From assembly GCF_947498515.1 (NCBI RefSeq), contig NZ_CANMKO010000001.1:434001-498000 (forward strand): 64,000 nucleotides of DNA, read 5' to 3'. The position numbers and the translations under genes are program-made. Shown piece by piece: positions 9,184 to 19,271 of the stretch; the first letter of the stretch is position 1, and every line of letters starts with the position of its first letter. Source of the DNA: an uncultured Pelagimonas sp. (GTDB lineage: Bacteria > Pseudomonadota > Alphaproteobacteria > Rhodobacterales > Rhodobacteraceae). The notes beneath the pieces are model-generated. The model saw only the letters and a list, made by a program, of their open reading frames with translations. It was not told the origin of the DNA and did not search any database.

Positions 9184-9241
9184 CTTGACGTCAAGGTTTT
9201 CAATTCTATCTTGACGTCAAGAAATGTATCTCGACATCAAG
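9184..9241. promoter_or_regulatory. Three-copy MarR-type operator
   Basis: Two perfect copies of CTTGACGTCAAG (9184-9195 and 9210-9221) and one variant CTCGACATCAAG (9230-9241) lie between the divergent marR and eamA genes. Centre-to-centre spacings are 26 and 20 bases. The first two share the wider context TATCTTGACGTCAAG. The palindrome form fits a MarR dimer site. Confidence 0.82.
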
Positions 9242-9252
9242 ATAGGTGATCT

Positions 9253-10137
9253 ATGACCCGCTCCGCCGATATTGCCCTGACCGCGCTCGCCCCGATTGTA
9301 TGGGGATCGAGCTACATCGTCTCGACCCAAGCTTTGCCGGGGTTTGACCCGATGTTGGTAAGCCTGCTGCGCGCTTTACCGGCTGGCTTGCTGTTGCTTT
9401 TGCTCACACGCCAGTTGCCGCCTTTGGACTGGGTGCCACGAATTTTGATCCTTGGGGCGTTGAACTTTGCGATCTTTTGGGGGGCACTCTTTGTGGCGGC
9501 CTATCGTCTTCCCGGCGGGATCGCGGCAACTTTGGGGGCGCTGCAACCGCTGATCGTCGTCTTTTTGGCCTCTGTGGTCTTGGGCACGGAATTACGACTG
9601 ACGGCTATTCTGTCATCGCTGGCCGGGGTGTTTGGCGTTGCCCTGTTGATTTGGACGCCGGGGGTGCAATTTGATGCTTTGGGCATTGCAGCGGCGCTTA
9701 TCGGTGCGGTGTCCATGGCGGTTGGCACGGTGCTGTCGCGCAAATGGCAACCATCGGTCCCACCTCTCACCTTTGCGGCATGGCAATTGACGGCAGGCGG
9801 GATTTTGCTCCTGCCTGTGGCCATCATCATCGCGCCCGATTGGCCGCATTTTGACACCTCCGCGCTGGCCGGTCTGGTCTGGTTGAGCGTTATCGGCGCG
9901 GCGCTGACCTATGTGGCCTTCTTCCGCGGCCTCGCCCGTCTTGGCCCCGCCACCGTGTCGAGCCTTGGCTTTCTCAGCCCTCTAAGCGCCGTTGTTCTGG
10001 GGGGGGTGTTTCTCAACCAAACCCTTTCCACACAACAATTATTTGGGGCAGGGGTTATCGTCGTGTCGGTCTGGGCGGCGCAACGCGCGGCCTCTCCCAA
10101 ACCGCTGTTTCAGACCGCCAGATCAAAGGCCGCATGA
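9253..10137 (+). CDS. EamA/DMT-family exporter
   Basis: This 294-residue inner-membrane protein has ten predicted helices made of two EamA repeats (about residues 5-135 and 145-280), the layout of drug/metabolite transporters that export small molecules. The second repeat contains the usual conserved face (GAALTYVAFFRGLARLGPATVSSLGFLSPLSA). AGGTGA precedes the ATG. It is divergent from marR and probably controlled by it. The substrate is unknown. The 3' end overlaps yejF by 28 bases on the opposite strand. Confidence 0.9.
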   Translation: MTRSADIALTALAPIVWGSSYIVSTQALPGFDPMLVSLLRALPAGLLLLLLTRQLPPLDWVPRILILGALNFAIFWGALFVAAYRLPGGIAATLGALQPLIVVFLASVVLGTELRLTAILSSLAGVFGVALLIWTPGVQFDALGIAAALIGAVSMAVGTVLSRKWQPSVPPLTFAAWQLTAGGILLLPVAIIIAPDWPHFDTSALAGLVWLSVIGAALTYVAFFRGLARLGPATVSSLGFLSPLSAVVLGGVFLNQTLSTQQLFGAGVIVVSVWAAQRAASPKPLFQTARSKAA

Positions 10138-11699
10138 AGCAAGGCCCGCGTGTATTCGGTTTTTGGCGCGTCGAAAATTTCGTCGGCGCTGCCAAATTCC
10201 ACCACATCACCCTGTTTCATCACCATGACCTTGTGGCTCATGGCGCGCACAACCTTCAAATCATGGCTGATGAACAGATAGGCGAGGTCATATTTGCGTT
10301 GCAACTCGCGCAAAAGATCAACGATCTGCACCTGCACCGTCATATCAAGCGCCGAGGTTGGCTCGTCCAAGACCACCAGGCGCGGGCGCAAAACCATGGC
10401 GCGGGCGATGGCGATCCGCTGGCGTTGACCGCCCGAAAACTCATGCGGATAGCGGTGCATACTGGCCGGGTCGAGCCCGACTTCTTCCATCACCTCATGT
10501 ACCAATTCGTAATGCGAGCGCCCATCCGGGCCCCCATGTACGGTGAGCCCTTCGGCGATGATCTGTTCGCAGGTCATGCGCGGTGACAGTGATCCAAACG
10601 GGTCTTGAAACACGATCTGGATTTCCGAGCGCAAGCGGCGCAATTCCTGCACCGACCATTTGCGCACATCTTCGCCGCGGTAGGTGATCGCGCCCTCGGA
10701 TTTGATCAACCGCATGATCGCAAGGGCAAGGGTTGTCTTGCCTGATCCAGATTCGCCAACGATACCAACGGTTTCCCCGGCGCGCACCGAAATAGACGCG
10801 TCATTGACAGCCTTCACATAGCCAGTGGTGCGTTTCATCAAACCGGTCTGGATCGGAAACCAAATTTTGAGGTTCTCGGTGCTCGCGATGACATCGGCAT
10901 CGGCGTCAACCGGTTCGGGGCTGCCGGTGCTTTCGGCCGACAAAAGCATCTGCGTATAGGGGTGTTGCGGATTGGCGAAAATCTCGCCCGTAGGGCCTTG
11001 TTCGACGATCTCACCGTTTTTCATAACACAGACCCGATCGGCGATTTTACGCACGATTCCAAGGTCATGGGTGATAAACAACAGGCTCATATCTTCGGAT
11101 GTTTTCAGATCAGCCAGCAAATCCAAAATCTGCGCCTGAATGGTCACATCAAGCGCCGTTGTCGGTTCATCCGCGATCAAAAGATCGGGCTTGTTGGCCA
11201 ATGCCATGGCGATCATCACGCGCTGACGCTGCCCACCAGAAAGCTGATGCGGATATGATCCGAGCCGTTTTTCCGGCTCACGAATGCCAACCTTGTTGAG
11301 CAGCTCGATGATCCGATCCCGCGCTTTGGAACCGCTCAACCCTTGGTGCAGGGTGATGCTTTCGGCCAGCTGTTTTTCCAGCGTGTGCAGTGGGTTAAGC
11401 GATGTCATCGGCTCTTGGAAGATAAAGCTGATATCGTTGCCGCGCACGTCATGAAGGCGCTGTTTGCTGGCTCCGATCATCTCTTGGCCTTCGTACAAGA
11501 CCGATCCCTCAACCGTGGCGCTATCGCCAAGCAAAGACACGGTTGATAGGGCCGAAACCGATTTTCCCGACCCGGATTCCCCAACCAAAGCAAGGGTTTC
11601 TCCGTGTTCGATGTGAAAGGACACACCTTTGACGGCCTGATTGGTCTTACCGTCTTGGGTAAAGCTCACCCTAAGGTTTTTGACATCGAGAATGCTCAT
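10110..11699 (-). CDS. yejF: Peptide ABC transporter, fused ATP-binding protein (YejF type)
   Basis: This 529-residue protein is two ABC ATPase domains in one chain. Each half has a Walker A motif GESGSGKS/T, a signature (LSGGQRQR in the first half, FSGGQRQR in the second) and a Walker B with DEPT. Each half also carries an oligopeptide-transporter C-terminal extension. It would energise the importer formed with YejB and YejE. Its start overlaps the end of yejE by ATGA, showing translational coupling. Confidence 0.93.
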   Translation of the reverse strand: MSILDVKNLRVSFTQDGKTNQAVKGVSFHIEHGETLALVGESGSGKSVSALSTVSLLGDSATVEGSVLYEGQEMIGASKQRLHDVRGNDISFIFQEPMTSLNPLHTLEKQLAESITLHQGLSGSKARDRIIELLNKVGIREPEKRLGSYPHQLSGGQRQRVMIAMALANKPDLLIADEPTTALDVTIQAQILDLLADLKTSEDMSLLFITHDLGIVRKIADRVCVMKNGEIVEQGPTGEIFANPQHPYTQMLLSAESTGSPEPVDADADVIASTENLKIWFPIQTGLMKRTTGYVKAVNDASISVRAGETVGIVGESGSGKTTLALAIMRLIKSEGAITYRGEDVRKWSVQELRRLRSEIQIVFQDPFGSLSPRMTCEQIIAEGLTVHGGPDGRSHYELVHEVMEEVGLDPASMHRYPHEFSGGQRQRIAIARAMVLRPRLVVLDEPTSALDMTVQVQIVDLLRELQRKYDLAYLFISHDLKVVRAMSHKVMVMKQGDVVEFGSADEIFDAPKTEYTRALLHAAFDLAV

Positions 11700-12814
11700 G
11701 AGAAGGTTTTCCTCGGGTCAAATGCGTCGCGCACACCTTCAAAGATGAAGACCAGCAACGACAGCATCACGGCAAACACCGTAAAGGCAGTAAAGGCGAG
11801 CCAAGGGGCTTGCAGGTTCTGTTTGGCTTGCAGGGTCATCTCGCCAAGCGATGGTGACGACGACGGCAACCCAAAGCCCAGAAAATCCAATCCGGCCAAG
11901 GTGCTAATGGTTCCGGTCACGATAAACGGCATGAAAGTCAGCGTCGCGACCATGGCGTTTGGCAACATATGGCGGAACATGATTGTCCAGTTTGAGACGC
12001 CAAGCGCGCGGGCGGCGCGGACATATTCAAGGTTACGGGCGCGCAGGAATTCGGCGCGCACAACGCCCACCAATCCCATCCAGCCAAACAGGATCATCAA
12101 CACCACCAAAAGCCAGAAACTTCGTCCCAGAATGGCGAAGAGGATGATGATCACATAGAGCTGGGGGGTTGAGGCCCAGATTTCGATAACCCGTTGAAAG
12201 ATAAGGTCAACCCAGCCGCCAAAGTAGCCTTGCAAGGCCCCGGCGATCACCCCGAGGATCGAGCTGCTGATGGTGACCAGAAGGGTGAACAGGATCGACA
12301 ATCGGAACCCGTAAATCACCCGTGCGACCACATCGCGTTTGGTGTCATCGGTCCCAAGCCAGTTTTGATCATTCGGGGGCAGGGGGGCCGCACCGGGGCG
12401 ATCCACCGACGTATTATAGCTATAGGGAATGATCGGCCAGATCATCCAGCCTTCTTGGAAACCGTCGCCAAGTTCGGCCCCGGTCCCGGCGTCGACCTGG
12501 TCGATCAACCCCTCGGGATCGTCTAGGCAGTCCTCGATGCCACCGGTGCGGATCAGGCATTTAACCTCGATATCGCGATAAGCGGCTTCGGATTTGAACT
12601 CACCGCCAAAATCGGTTTCCGCGTAGAAACTAAAGATCGGCATGCGATATTCGCCGCGATAATTCACCAGGATCGGTTTGTCATTGGCGAGGAATTCGGC
12701 AAAGAGCGACAGGGTGAAAATCACCAAGAAGATCCAAAGCGACCAAAAGGCGCGTCGATTGCGTTTGAAATTGCTCCAGCGGCGTTGGTTGAGCGGGGAG
12801 AGAGTGATTGCCAT
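11696..12814 (-). CDS. yejE: Peptide ABC transporter permease (YejE type)
   Basis: Inner-membrane permease of about 372 residues with an N-terminal helix, a periplasmic insert rich in Asp/Glu (roughly residues 50-130, including RTGGIEDCLDDPEG) and a C-terminal block of five helices carrying the permease EAA-type loop (RAARALGVSNWTIMFRHMLP). The long first periplasmic domain is characteristic of YejE. I start it at 12814, four bases after the yejB stop with GGAGG upstream; the frame opens 51 bases earlier inside yejB. Confidence 0.92.
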   Translation of the reverse strand: MAITLSPLNQRRWSNFKRNRRAFWSLWIFLVIFTLSLFAEFLANDKPILVNYRGEYRMPIFSFYAETDFGGEFKSEAAYRDIEVKCLIRTGGIEDCLDDPEGLIDQVDAGTGAELGDGFQEGWMIWPIIPYSYNTSVDRPGAAPLPPNDQNWLGTDDTKRDVVARVIYGFRLSILFTLLVTISSSILGVIAGALQGYFGGWVDLIFQRVIEIWASTPQLYVIIILFAILGRSFWLLVVLMILFGWMGLVGVVRAEFLRARNLEYVRAARALGVSNWTIMFRHMLPNAMVATLTFMPFIVTGTISTLAGLDFLGFGLPSSSPSLGEMTLQAKQNLQAPWLAFTAFTVFAVMLSLLVFIFEGVRDAFDPRKTFS

Positions 12815-12818
12815 GGCC

Positions 12819-13892
12819 TTAGCCCTCCCGCTTTTCGAAATCGATGCGCGGATCGATAAAGACATACATCAAGTCCGAGATGATCCCGATCAGCAGGCCA
12901 ATCAGCGAGCTGATGAACAAGGTGCCAAAGATCACCGGATAGTCGCGTTCGACCGCCGCCTCAAAGCCCAAACGCCCCAGCCCATCAAGCGAGAAGATCG
13001 TTTCGATGATGATCGAGCCGCCAAAGAACACGCCGATGAACACACCGGGCAAGCCTGCGATCACGATCAGCATCGCGTTGCGGAACACATGGCCATATAG
13101 GACCTTGCTCTCGCTTAAGCCCTTGGCGCGGGCGGTCATCACATATTGCTTTTTGATCTCGTCCAAGAAGCTGTTCTTGGTCAGCAAGGTCAGCGTCGCA
13201 AAGGCCGAAATAGTCGAGGCCAGCACCGGCAAAGTGATGTGCCAGATGTAGTCGTAGATTTTGCCAAACAGGGTTAGCTCATCAAAATTCTCAGATGTCA
13301 GGCCACGCAGTGGGAAAATCTGCCAATAGCTGCCCCCGGCAAAAAGAACCAACAGCAATATCGCAAACAGAAATCCGGGGATGGCATAGGCCACGATGAT
13401 CGCCGCAGAGGTCCATGTATCAAAGGGCGTGCCATCGTTGATGGCCTTTTTGATGCCCAGCGGAATGGAGACCAGATAGGCAATCAGCGTCGACCAAAGC
13501 CCCAGCGAAATCGACACCGGCATCTTTTCCAACACCAGATCAATCACTGAAATCGACCTGAAATAGCTCTCGCCAAAGTCGAGCCGCATGTAGTTCCAAA
13601 GCATATTCACAAAGCGTTCGAGGGGCGGTTTGTCAAAACCGAACTGCGCCTCTAGGTCCTTGATATATTCCTCGGGGAGGCCGCGGCGGCCCACGCCCTC
13701 TTCTCCACCCGAGGCGATCTCGCCTCCGCCACCGGCGATCCCGGAAAAGGCATCGCCTTCGCCTTCGATCTCGGCAAGGATTTGTTCAATCGGCCCGCCC
13801 GGCACAAATTGCACAAGGGCAAAGTTGATCACCATGATCCCCAAGAGGGTCGGGATGATCAACAACACACGTCGGAGGAGATAAGCGCCCAT
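12819..13892 (-). CDS. yejB: Peptide ABC transporter permease (YejB type)
   Basis: Inner-membrane permease of 357 residues with the N-terminal signature of oligopeptide permeases ([30 protein letters not shown]), a glycine-rich periplasmic loop (residues about 50-75) and the loop [23 protein letters not shown] that contacts the ATPase. It pairs with YejE. It lies 6 bases downstream of the binding-protein gene. Confidence 0.94.
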   Translation of the reverse strand: MGAYLLRRVLLIIPTLLGIMVINFALVQFVPGGPIEQILAEIEGEGDAFSGIAGGGGEIASGGEEGVGRRGLPEEYIKDLEAQFGFDKPPLERFVNMLWNYMRLDFGESYFRSISVIDLVLEKMPVSISLGLWSTLIAYLVSIPLGIKKAINDGTPFDTWTSAAIIVAYAIPGFLFAILLLVLFAGGSYWQIFPLRGLTSENFDELTLFGKIYDYIWHITLPVLASTISAFATLTLLTKNSFLDEIKKQYVMTARAKGLSESKVLYGHVFRNAMLIVIAGLPGVFIGVFFGGSIIIETIFSLDGLGRLGFEAAVERDYPVIFGTLFISSLIGLLIGIISDLMYVFIDPRIDFEKREG

Positions 13893-13898
13893 ATTGGA

Positions 13899-15809
13899 TC
13901 AGAGCGCCCCAGCATCGCGCAATTTCTGCGCTTTGTCTTCGTCATACCACCAGATCGAGGTTTCCCCCATCGACAGGGGTGGCGGTGTATCTGTGTAGGG
14001 GCGCGAATAGACGTCAAGGTAGGCGACGTTATGTTCACCCTTGTACCATTGCGGCACCCAAATATGCATGGCGCGCAGCACCCGATCGAGCGCGTTGACC
14101 GCTGTATCAAGCTCTTCGCGGGTTTTCGCATCGGCGATGATACGGATCAGCTTGTCGACACCTTCGTTGTTCAGCCCGGCGACATTGACCGACCCAGGGG
14201 TGTTCACGGTTTGCGAGCCGAAAATCTGTTTTAGCTCGTCCCCCGGTGTCTGCGACATCGAAAAGCGTTGTGTGACCATGTCATAGTCAAAATTCTTCTC
14301 GCGTTCTTGCGATTCCGCCGGATCAACCCGGTTGGCCGAGGCGGCAATCCCAAGACGTTTGAGGTTTTCGACGTAAGGGTTGATCACCCGATCAAAGCTT
14401 GGCGCATCGTTGAGGATTTCGAGCTCAAAGGGTTTGCCATCTTTATAGCGAACACCGTCGTCACCAACTTCCCATCCGGCCGCATCCAAAAGCTTGCCAG
14501 CTTTGCGCAGGGTGCGGCGGTCGGCAAGATCGGAGGATTTCGATTTAGGCGGGCTATAGGCCTCTTCGGTAAAGACCGTCTCGGGGAAATACTCGCGCAG
14601 CGGTTCCAAAATCGCCAGTTCTGCGTCGCTCGGCATGCCGCTCGCTTGTAGGGTTTCGGAGTTTTCCCAGAAACTATCGGTGCGGCCATAGATGCCATAG
14701 AACAGCGATTCATTGGACCATTCAAAGTTGAAGGCCAACGCCAGCGCCTCGCGCACCCGTGGGTCGGCGAACTTGTCACGGCGCAGGTTGAACCAGAACC
14801 CTTGGGTGCCCGCAGGGCGGCCATCGGGGATCACCTCTTTGACAACATGACCGGCGTCTAGCGCTGGGAAATCATAGCTGGTCGCCCAAGTTTTAGACGA
14901 ATACTCCTCGCGGAAGGCATAGGCCCCGCCTTTGAACGCCTCAAAGGCCGCTAGGTAATCGCCAAAATATTCGTATTTGATCGTGTCGAAATTATTGTGC
15001 CCAACATTGACCGGCAGGTCCTTGGCCCAATAATCATCGCGGCGCTTGTACGAGATCGAGCGACCCGGTTCGACTTTGTTGAGGTCAAATGGCCCCGATC
15101 CCATCGGCGGCTCAAGGCTGCTTTGGGTGAAATCGACCGTGTCGTAATAGGCTTTGGACAACACAGGAATGCCGCCCGCCGTCATCAACAACTCGCGCAG
15201 CGGACCCTCGGGGTTAAAGGTGAACTTTACCGTCAGATCATCAATCGCCTCGACGCTGACAAAATCGGCGAATGTGGTTTGAAAACTCGGGCGGCCCTTG
15301 TCCTTGAGGGTCTCATAGGAAAACACCACGTCCTGCGCCGTGACCTGCGTGCCATCGCGGAACTTGGCCTCGGGGCGCATGTGGAAAATCACCCATTCGC
15401 GGTTTTCCGGGTATTCCAGCGTATGCGCGAGCAAACCATAGCTTGCATCCGGCTCTTCGAGGTTGCCGGTCAAAAGCGTGTCGTAAAACACCCCGGCACC
15501 GGCGGCGGCATTCCCCTTGAGGATGTAGGGGGTCAGACTGTCAAAGGTGCCAAAGGCCCAGCTTGAAAACTCACCGCCCTTGGGGGCATCGGGGTTCACA
15601 TAGTCAAAGTGGGTGAAATCGGCACCGTATTTCAATTCACCAAAGGTTGAGACGCCATGCGATTTAATCACCTTTTGCTCGGCCCATCCGATTGTGGCGA
15701 TACAGGCAACCCCAAGAGCGAGCATTGCCCCAGTTACCAAGGGTCTAACGGATCGGGTTAAGGTGCGTGTTTGTGTCATCGGGCGGATCCGGGCATTGGG
15801 TCGCTGCAT
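13899..15809 (-). CDS. yejA: Periplasmic oligopeptide-binding protein (SBP family 5, YejA type)
   Basis: This 636-residue extracellular solute-binding protein of family 5 has an export signal within residues about 18-43 (basic start, hydrophobic core, then GWAEQK). The family lobes follow, with SSWAFGTFDSLTPYILKG near the front. GGGGAG six bases before the ATG at 15809 supports this start; an inner ATG at residue 11 is the alternative. First gene of yejABEF, which imports peptides; the E. coli counterpart takes up microcin C. Here it most likely serves peptide nutrition. Confidence 0.93.
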   Translation of the reverse strand: MQRPNARIRPMTQTRTLTRSVRPLVTGAMLALGVACIATIGWAEQKVIKSHGVSTFGELKYGADFTHFDYVNPDAPKGGEFSSWAFGTFDSLTPYILKGNAAAGAGVFYDTLLTGNLEEPDASYGLLAHTLEYPENREWVIFHMRPEAKFRDGTQVTAQDVVFSYETLKDKGRPSFQTTFADFVSVEAIDDLTVKFTFNPEGPLRELLMTAGGIPVLSKAYYDTVDFTQSSLEPPMGSGPFDLNKVEPGRSISYKRRDDYWAKDLPVNVGHNNFDTIKYEYFGDYLAAFEAFKGGAYAFREEYSSKTWATSYDFPALDAGHVVKEVIPDGRPAGTQGFWFNLRRDKFADPRVREALALAFNFEWSNESLFYGIYGRTDSFWENSETLQASGMPSDAELAILEPLREYFPETVFTEEAYSPPKSKSSDLADRRTLRKAGKLLDAAGWEVGDDGVRYKDGKPFELEILNDAPSFDRVINPYVENLKRLGIAASANRVDPAESQEREKNFDYDMVTQRFSMSQTPGDELKQIFGSQTVNTPGSVNVAGLNNEGVDKLIRIIADAKTREELDTAVNALDRVLRAMHIWVPQWYKGEHNVAYLDVYSRPYTDTPPPLSMGETSIWWYDEDKAQKLRDAGAL

Positions 15810-15962
15810 GTGGTCTCCCCTTTATCTGGTCAGCTTGGACGTCACTGACAATTCACGATCATTTTAGTTAATTTATAGCTAAAGGCAGGTGGGCGCGACA
15901 TTCAAGTTGAGATTCCGTGATGTTACGCGATTTCGCCTATCGGTTGAGATGCGTTCAGGCAC

Positions 15963-15992
15963 AAAAAAACCGCGTCCCGGATAGGACGCGGT
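15963..15992 (-). terminator. Terminator after cytochrome c gene
   Basis: ACCGCGTCC / GGACGCGGT (15969-15977 and 15984-15992, 6-base loop), followed on the minus strand by a run of seven T. It lies 27 bases beyond the stop of the cytochrome gene at 16019. Confidence 0.85.
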
Positions 15993-16018
15993 CTGATTCT
16001 GTTCTGAAACCTTGGGGC

Positions 16019-16546
16019 TTAGCCGCCCAGAGAGTTCAGATAGCTGATCACATCAGCGCGATCTTCAGGCTTGGGGAAACCTTTGAACGCCATACCGTTG
16101 TTTGGTGCGTATTTCTTGGGGTTTTCCAAGAAACCAAAGAGATGCTCAGGCGACCAAACGTCGGCGGCCTCGCTCAGAGCTCCAGAGTAGTTGCCAAACC
16201 CTTCCGCGCTTCCAACCGGACGGCCAACCACACCATAAAGGTAGGGGCCTGTGCCGTTGGCACCGTCGTCAACCTTGTGGCAGCTGGCGCATTTCTTTTT
16301 GAACAGTTTCGCGCCCGAAGCCGCATCGCCCGCGGCCAAAACGGCTGCTACGTCGATTTCAACAACTTCTTCTTCTCCGCCTGCGTCGTCTCCGCCTGTG
16401 TCAATCACATAGGCGGCCTGTGCGTGATCGCCGTGCCCGCCACCGGTGTGGTAGAGCGTTTCGGCGACCCATTTGCCCAAAAGGAAGACCAGCAGCGATC
16501 CGCAGACGCCGCCTACAACTTTGGTCATGGTCATTGTGTCAAACAT
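16019..16546 (-). CDS. Membrane-anchored class I cytochrome c
   Basis: This 175-residue protein has an uncleaved N-terminal membrane anchor (about residues 10-30), an acidic Gly/Glu-rich linker and a single cytochrome c domain with CASCH at about residues 91-95 and a C-terminal Met ligand region (GMAFKGFPKPEDRADVISYLNSL). The layout resembles the CycM / cytochrome cy group, which shuttles electrons from the bc1 complex to terminal oxidases while tethered to the membrane. It would be a natural donor to the cbb3 oxidase encoded nearby, but that is inference. It stands alone with its own terminator. Confidence 0.9.
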   Translation of the reverse strand: MFDTMTMTKVVGGVCGSLLVFLLGKWVAETLYHTGGGHGDHAQAAYVIDTGGDDAGGEEEVVEIDVAAVLAAGDAASGAKLFKKKCASCHKVDDGANGTGPYLYGVVGRPVGSAEGFGNYSGALSEAADVWSPEHLFGFLENPKKYAPNNGMAFKGFPKPEDRADVISYLNSLGG

Positions 16547-16688
16547 GAGGTGCCCTGTTCGCTATTCGCATTCGCTATTCGTCGGGCGCGTGTCTATTGC
16601 TTCCCTTCGCCCATGGCAAGGTATAGAAGGCGCGACCAAACGCCCGCCCACCGGTACAATGGTGCCAATTTGACAGGAAACAGCAAAA

Positions 16689-17522
16689 ATGACCCAGCGC
16701 ATCGCCTTCCAAGGAGAGCTCGGAGCCTATTCTCATGAGGCTTGCCGCGACGCCCGCCCGGATATGGAGGCGCTGCCCTGTAACAGTTTTGAAGATGTCA
16801 TCGAGGCGGTGCGCAGCAAGAAAGCCGATCTTGCCATGTTGCCGGTGGAAAACACCACCTATGGGCGGGTGGCTGATATTCACCGGATGTTGCCAGAAAG
16901 CGGGCTGCGCATCGTCGATGAGGCCTTTGTCCGCGTGCATATTAGCCTGATGGCCATGCCCGGTGTTCAAATCGAAGACCTTGACTTGGTGCGGGCGCAT
17001 CCGGTGTTGATTCCCCAAGCGGCAGATTTCCTAAACCGCTATGGGATCAAAGGAGAAGCCGCGGCCGATAGCGCCGGGGCCGCAGCCGAGATCGCCGCCA
17101 ACAGAGAGATGACAGTCGGGGCGCTGGCCTCGGATCTCGCAGCGGAAACCAATGGCCTGCACATCCTCGCCCGCCATATCGAAGATCACGCCCATAACAC
17201 CACGCGCTTCCTTATTATGTCGCGCGACGCCGATCACGCAAAGCGTGGCGATCACGGCATGATGACCACCTTTGTTTTTCAGGTCCGTAACATCCCGTCG
17301 GCGCTCTACAAGGCCATGGGCGGTTTCGCGACCAATGGCGTCAACATGACCAAACTCGAAAGCTACATGGTCGGCGGCTCGTTTTCCGCCACGCAATTCT
17401 ACGCGGATATAGAAGGTCACCCCGACGACCCGGCCGTACAACGCGCCATGGAAGAGCTGGATTACTTTACCGATATGCTTGAAATCTTGGGCACCTATCC
17501 CCGTGATCCCCGCCGCGATTGA
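16689..17522 (+). CDS. pheA: Prephenate dehydratase
   Basis: This 277-residue enzyme converts prephenate to phenylpyruvate in phenylalanine synthesis. The dehydratase domain (about residues 1-185) starts with IAFQGELGAYSH, has a variant of the ENS motif (PVENTTYGRV) and the catalytic TRF in NTTRFLIMSRD. A C-terminal ACT domain (about 195-270) gives feedback control by phenylalanine. There is no fused chorismate mutase, as is usual in alphaproteobacteria. It is divergent from the cytochrome c gene. Confidence 0.95.
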   Translation: MTQRIAFQGELGAYSHEACRDARPDMEALPCNSFEDVIEAVRSKKADLAMLPVENTTYGRVADIHRMLPESGLRIVDEAFVRVHISLMAMPGVQIEDLDLVRAHPVLIPQAADFLNRYGIKGEAAADSAGAAAEIAANREMTVGALASDLAAETNGLHILARHIEDHAHNTTRFLIMSRDADHAKRGDHGMMTTFVFQVRNIPSALYKAMGGFATNGVNMTKLESYMVGGSFSATQFYADIEGHPDDPAVQRAMEELDYFTDMLEILGTYPRDPRRD

Positions 17523-17620
17523 TGTATCGGGCCGGGCTAGGTGACTTTTTCCTTGCGTTAGGGCCCGGAAATTCGCTCCAATCCCCCAAGGTATAGCCAT
17601 TTGGTTTTGGAGATTTTTCG

Positions 17621-18196
17621 ATGAACAAAGGTCTGCGTACGACCGTTATCGGAGGGATCATTTTCTTGGTCCCTCTGGTTTTTATCCTGATCATTTTGAA
17701 CAAGGCCTATGGGTTTGCGTTCAAAATTGCGAAACCAATAAGCAAGGTCATTCCGATCGAAACGCTTGGCGGGGTTGCCTTGGCCAATATACTCGCGGGG
17801 CTTGCGGTGTTCTTGGTCTGCTATGGGGCGGGGGTCATGGCGCGCAGCTCGATTATCGCGGCCCAAGTCGAAAAGCTTGACCATTTCCTGACCCGCGCCA
17901 TTCCGACCTATCACAGCACCAAGCGCGGCTTTATCGACTCGATTGACGACACCTCAATTGAGGACAACTGGCAGGCGGTTTTGATTGGTGAGCCGTCAGG
18001 ACAGCGCACCTTGGGCTTTGAAACCGAACGCTTGTCGAATGGTGATAGTGTTGTGTTTCAACCAAATTCACCCAACACCCGAAACGGCACCGTTATGACC
18101 GTTCCGCGATCTCAGATCGAGCGGATCGACATCGCACCGAGAGACATGTCAGCTGTGCTGAAATCCTATGGGGCAGGGGCCTCGAAAAAGCTCTGA
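17621..18196 (+). CDS. DUF502-family membrane protein
   Basis: This 191-residue protein has two membrane helices (about residues 9-27 and 50-70) and a cytosolic C-terminal domain with the family segment RAIPTYHSTKRGFIDSI and a later PNSPNTRNGTVMTVP. These features match DUF502, a widespread family of unknown function. It stands alone between pheA and a LysR gene. Confidence 0.82.
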   Translation: MNKGLRTTVIGGIIFLVPLVFILIILNKAYGFAFKIAKPISKVIPIETLGGVALANILAGLAVFLVCYGAGVMARSSIIAAQVEKLDHFLTRAIPTYHSTKRGFIDSIDDTSIEDNWQAVLIGEPSGQRTLGFETERLSNGDSVVFQPNSPNTRNGTVMTVPRSQIERIDIAPRDMSAVLKSYGAGASKKL

Positions 18197-18286
18197 TTGC
18201 CCACTTGGAACAAGCCCCTGTAGCATTATTTGGCGATTTTCAGGGGCGATGTGGTCGTGACCGAACCTAAGAAGAAACCGACGGAC

Positions 18287-19156
18287 TTACGTCCAGTCGG
18301 AGTGAACCAATAGATCGCTAAACACCTCAAGTATCTTCGGAAAACGCGCCCGTTGGCTCACCAACAAAGACACGCTGCGCCGCTGATCTATGCCATCAAT
18401 AGCGCGAAACACCAGCTCATCCGGCAAGGCGCGGGCCACACTTTGTGGAAGGATCGTCACCCACTTGTTTGTCCGTGTCATCGCAATCAAAGAATGCGTG
18501 TTGTGAACCGTAAGCTGGGCACCCGCAGAGGCGGCGTTGAGTTCGCTTAGGTTCAACTGGCGGCACAAGGTGTTGCTGACAAAGGCGTAGGCGAAGACGT
18601 CGTCGAGTGTGGGCGGCGAGGTGGATTTCGCCAGTGGATGGTCGCGCCCACATAGCAACCCAAACGCATCCTCAAACAGCGTGATACAGGTCACGCCATT
18701 GAGCGACCGGGCCCCAGAGGCGATCCCGATATCCGCCTCACCATGCAGCAAGGCTTCGGCAACCATCGCACTGTCCATGTCTCTGAGTTCAACCTTGAGA
18801 TGCGGGAATTGCGCCATCAATGTGGAAATTGCCTTGGGCAATGCCAACCCAGCGGCCGACGGGATCGATGCAATTTTAATCAACCCCTCAGGGGCGTTTG
18901 CCGCATTCTCGATCGATGTGACCGTGTCATCAAACTGGCGCAATTGCACCTGAGCCAATCGAAATACCTCTTGGCCAAGGGGCGTTAGCTTGTTTTTGCG
19001 CTCTGTCTCAAACAACCGCGCACCAAGATGGCCTTCTAGCTGCTTTAGCGACATCGAAAGCGCCGACGGGGTGCGGCCCAATCGGGCTGAGGCCTCTAAC
19101 AAACTTCCCAACTGCGCAACCGTGCTAAAGCACCGCAAAGTATCGATTTTGATCAC
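18287..19156 (-). CDS. LysR-family regulator of the adjacent catabolic operon
   Basis: This 289-residue protein has the LysR N-terminal winged HTH (residues about 2-60, FSTVAQLGSLLEASARLGRTPSALSMSLKQLE) and a two-lobed effector domain (about 90-289). It is divergent from the aldehyde dehydrogenase operon with 115 bases between, the usual layout for a LysR activator of a catabolic operon. The effector is unknown. Confidence 0.9.
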   Translation of the reverse strand: MIKIDTLRCFSTVAQLGSLLEASARLGRTPSALSMSLKQLEGHLGARLFETERKNKLTPLGQEVFRLAQVQLRQFDDTVTSIENAANAPEGLIKIASIPSAAGLALPKAISTLMAQFPHLKVELRDMDSAMVAEALLHGEADIGIASGARSLNGVTCITLFEDAFGLLCGRDHPLAKSTSPPTLDDVFAYAFVSNTLCRQLNLSELNAASAGAQLTVHNTHSLIAMTRTNKWVTILPQSVARALPDELVFRAIDGIDQRRSVSLLVSQRARFPKILEVFSDLLVHSDWT

Positions 19157-19271
19157 GTTTCAATTTTTCTGTAATTTGCTTCAGAAGTTTAAATTTGACT
19201 GATGTCGGGCCGAAAGTCCACGATGCCTTATCTACCTATGGTCACATTGGCCAACATTTGAGGGACAAGGC

